NCBI GenBank assembly: GCA_026874595.1 | Contig: CM049307.1 | Location: forward strand, 45,691,678-45,755,677 | Direction: 5' to 3' | DNA length: 64,000 nucleotides | Source: Sipunculus nudus | Lineage: Eukaryota > Annelida > Sipuncula > Golfingiida > Sipunculidae | Shown here: positions 60,634 through 64,000 of the stretch, piece after piece | Layout of the letters: the number at the start of each line of letters is the position of its first letter | Position numbering within the stretch: position 1 is the first letter of the stretch | Program-made: the position numbers and the translations under genes | Notes under the pieces: generated by a model | Told to the model about the DNA's origin: nothing | Seen by the model: only the letters and a program-made list of their open reading frames with translations | Database searches by the model: none

Positions 60634-62879
60634 CTTTATTTTATAAACCTGTATATATTTTGTGTATATTTTACTGTATAAACAAATGAGCTGACAAATA
60701 TATTTTTTTTCAAAATCAGATTGACAGTAGACTCCTGGACACACATAAGCATGTGTGTGTGAGTGTGTGTGCACATTTATATTCACTTCTGCATATATCT
60801 TCATGTAAAAGCAAACATACTTATAGGCAGACATCATATGGAAATATTACAGGTATGTTAAGTATACATCACAAAAAACATGAAATATAGGCTTTACATG
60901 CTTGTTGAAGCATGTGACAGAATGCATGTAACTGCTAACGCACCATAGCTACAATTACCGGTACATAACAAGACTCAGAGGAGGCTGCAGGAGCAAAAAC
61001 TACAGCGACGGACAAAAGGACCAGCCACGCATGGCTGGATAAGAAACTCTCTGAGTGGTACTTCTAGTGACAGTTTATTACTGAGGTGTTTTCGTCAGTA
61101 AGCGCAGAACTCAGCTTCCCCCATCACCTTGACCCGAAGAGGTCACATTCTGTTACACTAATTTATCATTCAATCTGGGTGTGGCCAGATGATCTTTTCA
61201 TGATAATGGTTCAACTCTCACGTTCGGAAACTTGATGACATTAAAAGAGGATTATTTATCATGTCTGCTTGAATTGATGACACCATAACGACTTCACTTG
61301 TTTATTACAATGATTAAAATGAAGGGGAGGGTTAAACGTAAACATCAATCAACAAATTTCCGTACAGGGTAGCATGGTTCAATGGATACTCACAGTCCAA
61401 TGAATTTAGGCCACCTGGCATAATGGTGTTAAGGTAGCTCTGACCACAAACACAGACAGATAGATCTCTTGCAAACAGGTTTACTTTATAAACATAAAAA
61501 GGCAAGATTCATTATTATAATGCAATGCCTTACTTACACAGTCTAGATGGATTATTTCAATAATTGTTCTTTAAACTTTTACAAAACTTTATGTAAGACA
61601 CTTTTTTACCTTTAGTTTTAAATTACTTGTTCAATATGCCGAACTTGAAGACTAGTCTTATTCAAAATATCATAGACAGTACTGTATGTGATATACTGGC
61701 ATAGTGTCTGAAAGATGGCATTGCTAAACACCCTTTGCACAGTCTCCAAAATTATGTCAAATTCTAAAGGATTTAGGGGAAAATATGGAAAACAGCCCCC
61801 CTAAGGACACAATTGGCAATATTTCTGACACTTTCTTGACACAAAAGAGATGTGTGAAACAATTTTGTGCCCCAGTCAATTATAATATAAGATTATGATA
61901 AGCAAGAATGAAGCTAAGTTGAGTGTCCATTAGAAAATATAAATATTTGTTTATCATATACCCAATCCACACTTCTCCTGATGTCATCTGTATGAAGAGA
62001 TACAGAGATGAGAGTTTATAAATTTACGGCTCATCAGTGACATGGGTCAATGAACACTCAGATATGACCAGCTTTGAACCACCTGGCCTGGATTATTCCA
62101 CAATGTTGCACCTGTTAAAACTACACTCCTCTGTTCTAGTTAAGGCCTATAAGTTAAAGTAGCCTGCAGTAAAGTACAATTTTAATACACCAGTGTCAAT
62201 TTCCATCACAGGAGCTATGATTATACCAAGACAACTGGAAATAAAACAGCACAATATCCAACTTGGACTGTCTCAGTTATTCACCTGACGCGCCGTGTGA
62301 CTGTGTTATGGCCAGGGAAGAACTCCCCTAATTCCCCGTTGTAACAATTATGTGAAACAATTCCTATTAGAGTGCAATAAATGTTATACTGATTAATTTA
62401 TATTGATAGAAAATAACCTCAAGTTCAAACATAAGAATACATTTAATCATGTCACTCACATAAGGAGAGTTAACTGTAAGGGAAATTGTATCAGACCATA
62501 ATTTGGAGGCAGCCACTTCAGAGGACATTAACTAACGGTGCTAAGATTAATTGAAAATCAATGACATGCAATTAAGAGATAATGGTTTCCCATATAATGA
62601 TTCAGGCTTGCTGAATCAATATTTGAATTTTGCTTTAAATGCACCAAATAATTACTAGGCTGGCTTGATTACATCTCTATTTTAACCCAATATGAATTTT
62701 GGCACAATATGACCATGACAGTTAAGGCTGATCACTACCTTGCTTTGACTGACAACATTGGGAATATTTATTTAAATTTGGAAAATTATGGAAATTTGAT
62801 TAAACACTGATTTTGTGTCAAGGGAAAAGAATATTGTGAAATAAATTTTTAACCATTTTTAATATAAATTGGGAAACAC

Positions 62880-63373
62880 GTAAAGGGGCCCAATCACCTA
62901 TAAAGCATGTTGAATTGCCACAAAAAATAACTTCTTTCCTTTAAAATAAATTTGTACATACCAAAATATTGCCCTGAAACTGTTTGCTTACTTCTGTAAA
63001 CAAGTGTTAAAAACAGTGGACCAGGCACGATCACAGGTGTCAACATAAACACAGCGCGTGCATCATCTGGGCCATAACGTGTCAATCAAGAGATTGACTG
63101 ATTTGGACCAAAAATGCACCACATGTTCCCGCTGGCTGAAAAACTGCACGTTGTGGGTCACAATGGGACCTCCAGTGGAGTGGCCATGTTAACAGACACA
63201 CTTGGACTATGTTTACCAACATGCAGAACAATAACAAGCTGTTAAACAGCCATATACCAGGTACTGAGATTGTGTGCTTAGATGGTTTTTCTGGGAAACT
63301 TTTGTATAAAGCAAGACTGATCTGATAGTGTGAAGTAATAGGCACAATATTGCTCCTGATTATGTCCCTTTAA
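62880..63373. mobile_element. MITE related to family B
   Basis: The left end GTAAAGGGGCCCAATCACC matches the left end of 29459-29838. The right end, reverse complemented, is TTAAAGGGACATAATCAGG. The flanks are GTAA and TTAA, so one target copy seems mutated. Two open frames inside (62894-63085, 63082-63345) show no recognisable domain. Confidence 0.6.
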
Positions 63374-64000
63374 TATGGTTAAACACTTGACAAATCCTAT
63401 TAATTATCATAGATACTGACAACCCAAATGCATTGTAAATTAATCATAAGCCAAAACATCCATTAGGTTTAAACGTATCACTGGTAATTACTGGTTTATA
63501 ATATAATTCCCACTGCAAGGAAAGGCATTAAAATGTGTCCTCTACATACACAGGGCTGCAAGTTATGATGTCATCATAACTGTAAAATGTGAACATGTGA
63601 AATTATCAAACTTTCCTCTTATTTTCTGATGGTATTTATCATGTACTAATGGATGACATTATCACTTTATTTTAGTTTGGTGTATTTTGGGATATCATTA
63701 TAACTATCTGTGTGTGAAATGTATATGAAAGAAAACTGAGAAGCTGAGGAATCAAGAAGAGTGTATTACACAAAGTCAAAAAATTAAATAGAACATAAAG
63801 AAAATCAAAGTATATTGACCTCTTGCTATTGTATATTAAACTGAATATACTGTGGGAACATGTCACATTTATGTATTGTGTGGGGGGGTATTATTATTTT
63901 GTGTTCTGTTTTTTATAACTTTTATATTATTTGGCTCCCCATCATGATATAGCATGGGAAAGTGACATCAGTAGAAACAACAGTACAGACAGACAGATGT

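Larger units (their letters stand above)
60167..64000 (-). other. Intron (partial) upstream of the first visible exon
   Basis: Contains MITEs at 60.46-60.63 kb and 62.88-63.37 kb and a short GT repeat at 60.75 kb. I searched for earlier ankyrin repeat exons by eye and found none, so the preceding exon lies beyond the window. Confidence 0.55.

Overview
This is a metazoan genomic window: AT-rich, dense in microsatellites, small non-autonomous DNA transposons and tRNA-derived SINEs. It has one widely spaced multi-exon gene on the minus strand and no bacterial-style coding density. The protein and the repeat types suggest a lophotrochozoan, most likely a marine bivalve mollusc. The species call is an inference.

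The gene encodes a CASKIN-like scaffold (ankyrin repeats, then an SH3 domain; vertebrate family members continue into a proline-rich linker and two SAM domains). Transcription runs from high to low coordinates. Seven well-supported exons carry the late ankyrin repeats (60166-60039, 53389-53281, 42665-42557), a split SH3 domain (36230-36136, 25378-25267) and a low-complexity linker (17435-17247, 2631-2564). Every junction keeps phase and GT/AG ends, and together they encode about 270 residues. The start codon and early ankyrin repeats lie beyond 64000. The SAM domains and stop codon lie beyond position 1.

Four candidate alternative-splicing features fit this frame: a 42-bp tandem duplication of an ankyrin exon end with two identical donors, an 81-nt cassette inside the SH3 domain, a 48-nt microexon after the SH3 domain, and a possible internal first exon near 15.0-15.2 kb. 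These are the most interesting observations.

The introns hold two copies of a TA-flanked MITE, one nested in another repeat; two MITEs with TTAA-like ends; at least three copies of a family with CAGTRAAAYCT ends; a GC-rich palindrome-laden MITE; two SINE-like elements; and a 1.7-kb element with an array of ~280-bp dimeric units carrying a 12-bp palindrome. There are also several minisatellites, long AT and GA microsatellites, and a possible decayed ORF near 49.1-49.5 kb. I see no second convincing gene, functional tRNA, rRNA or CRISPR array.
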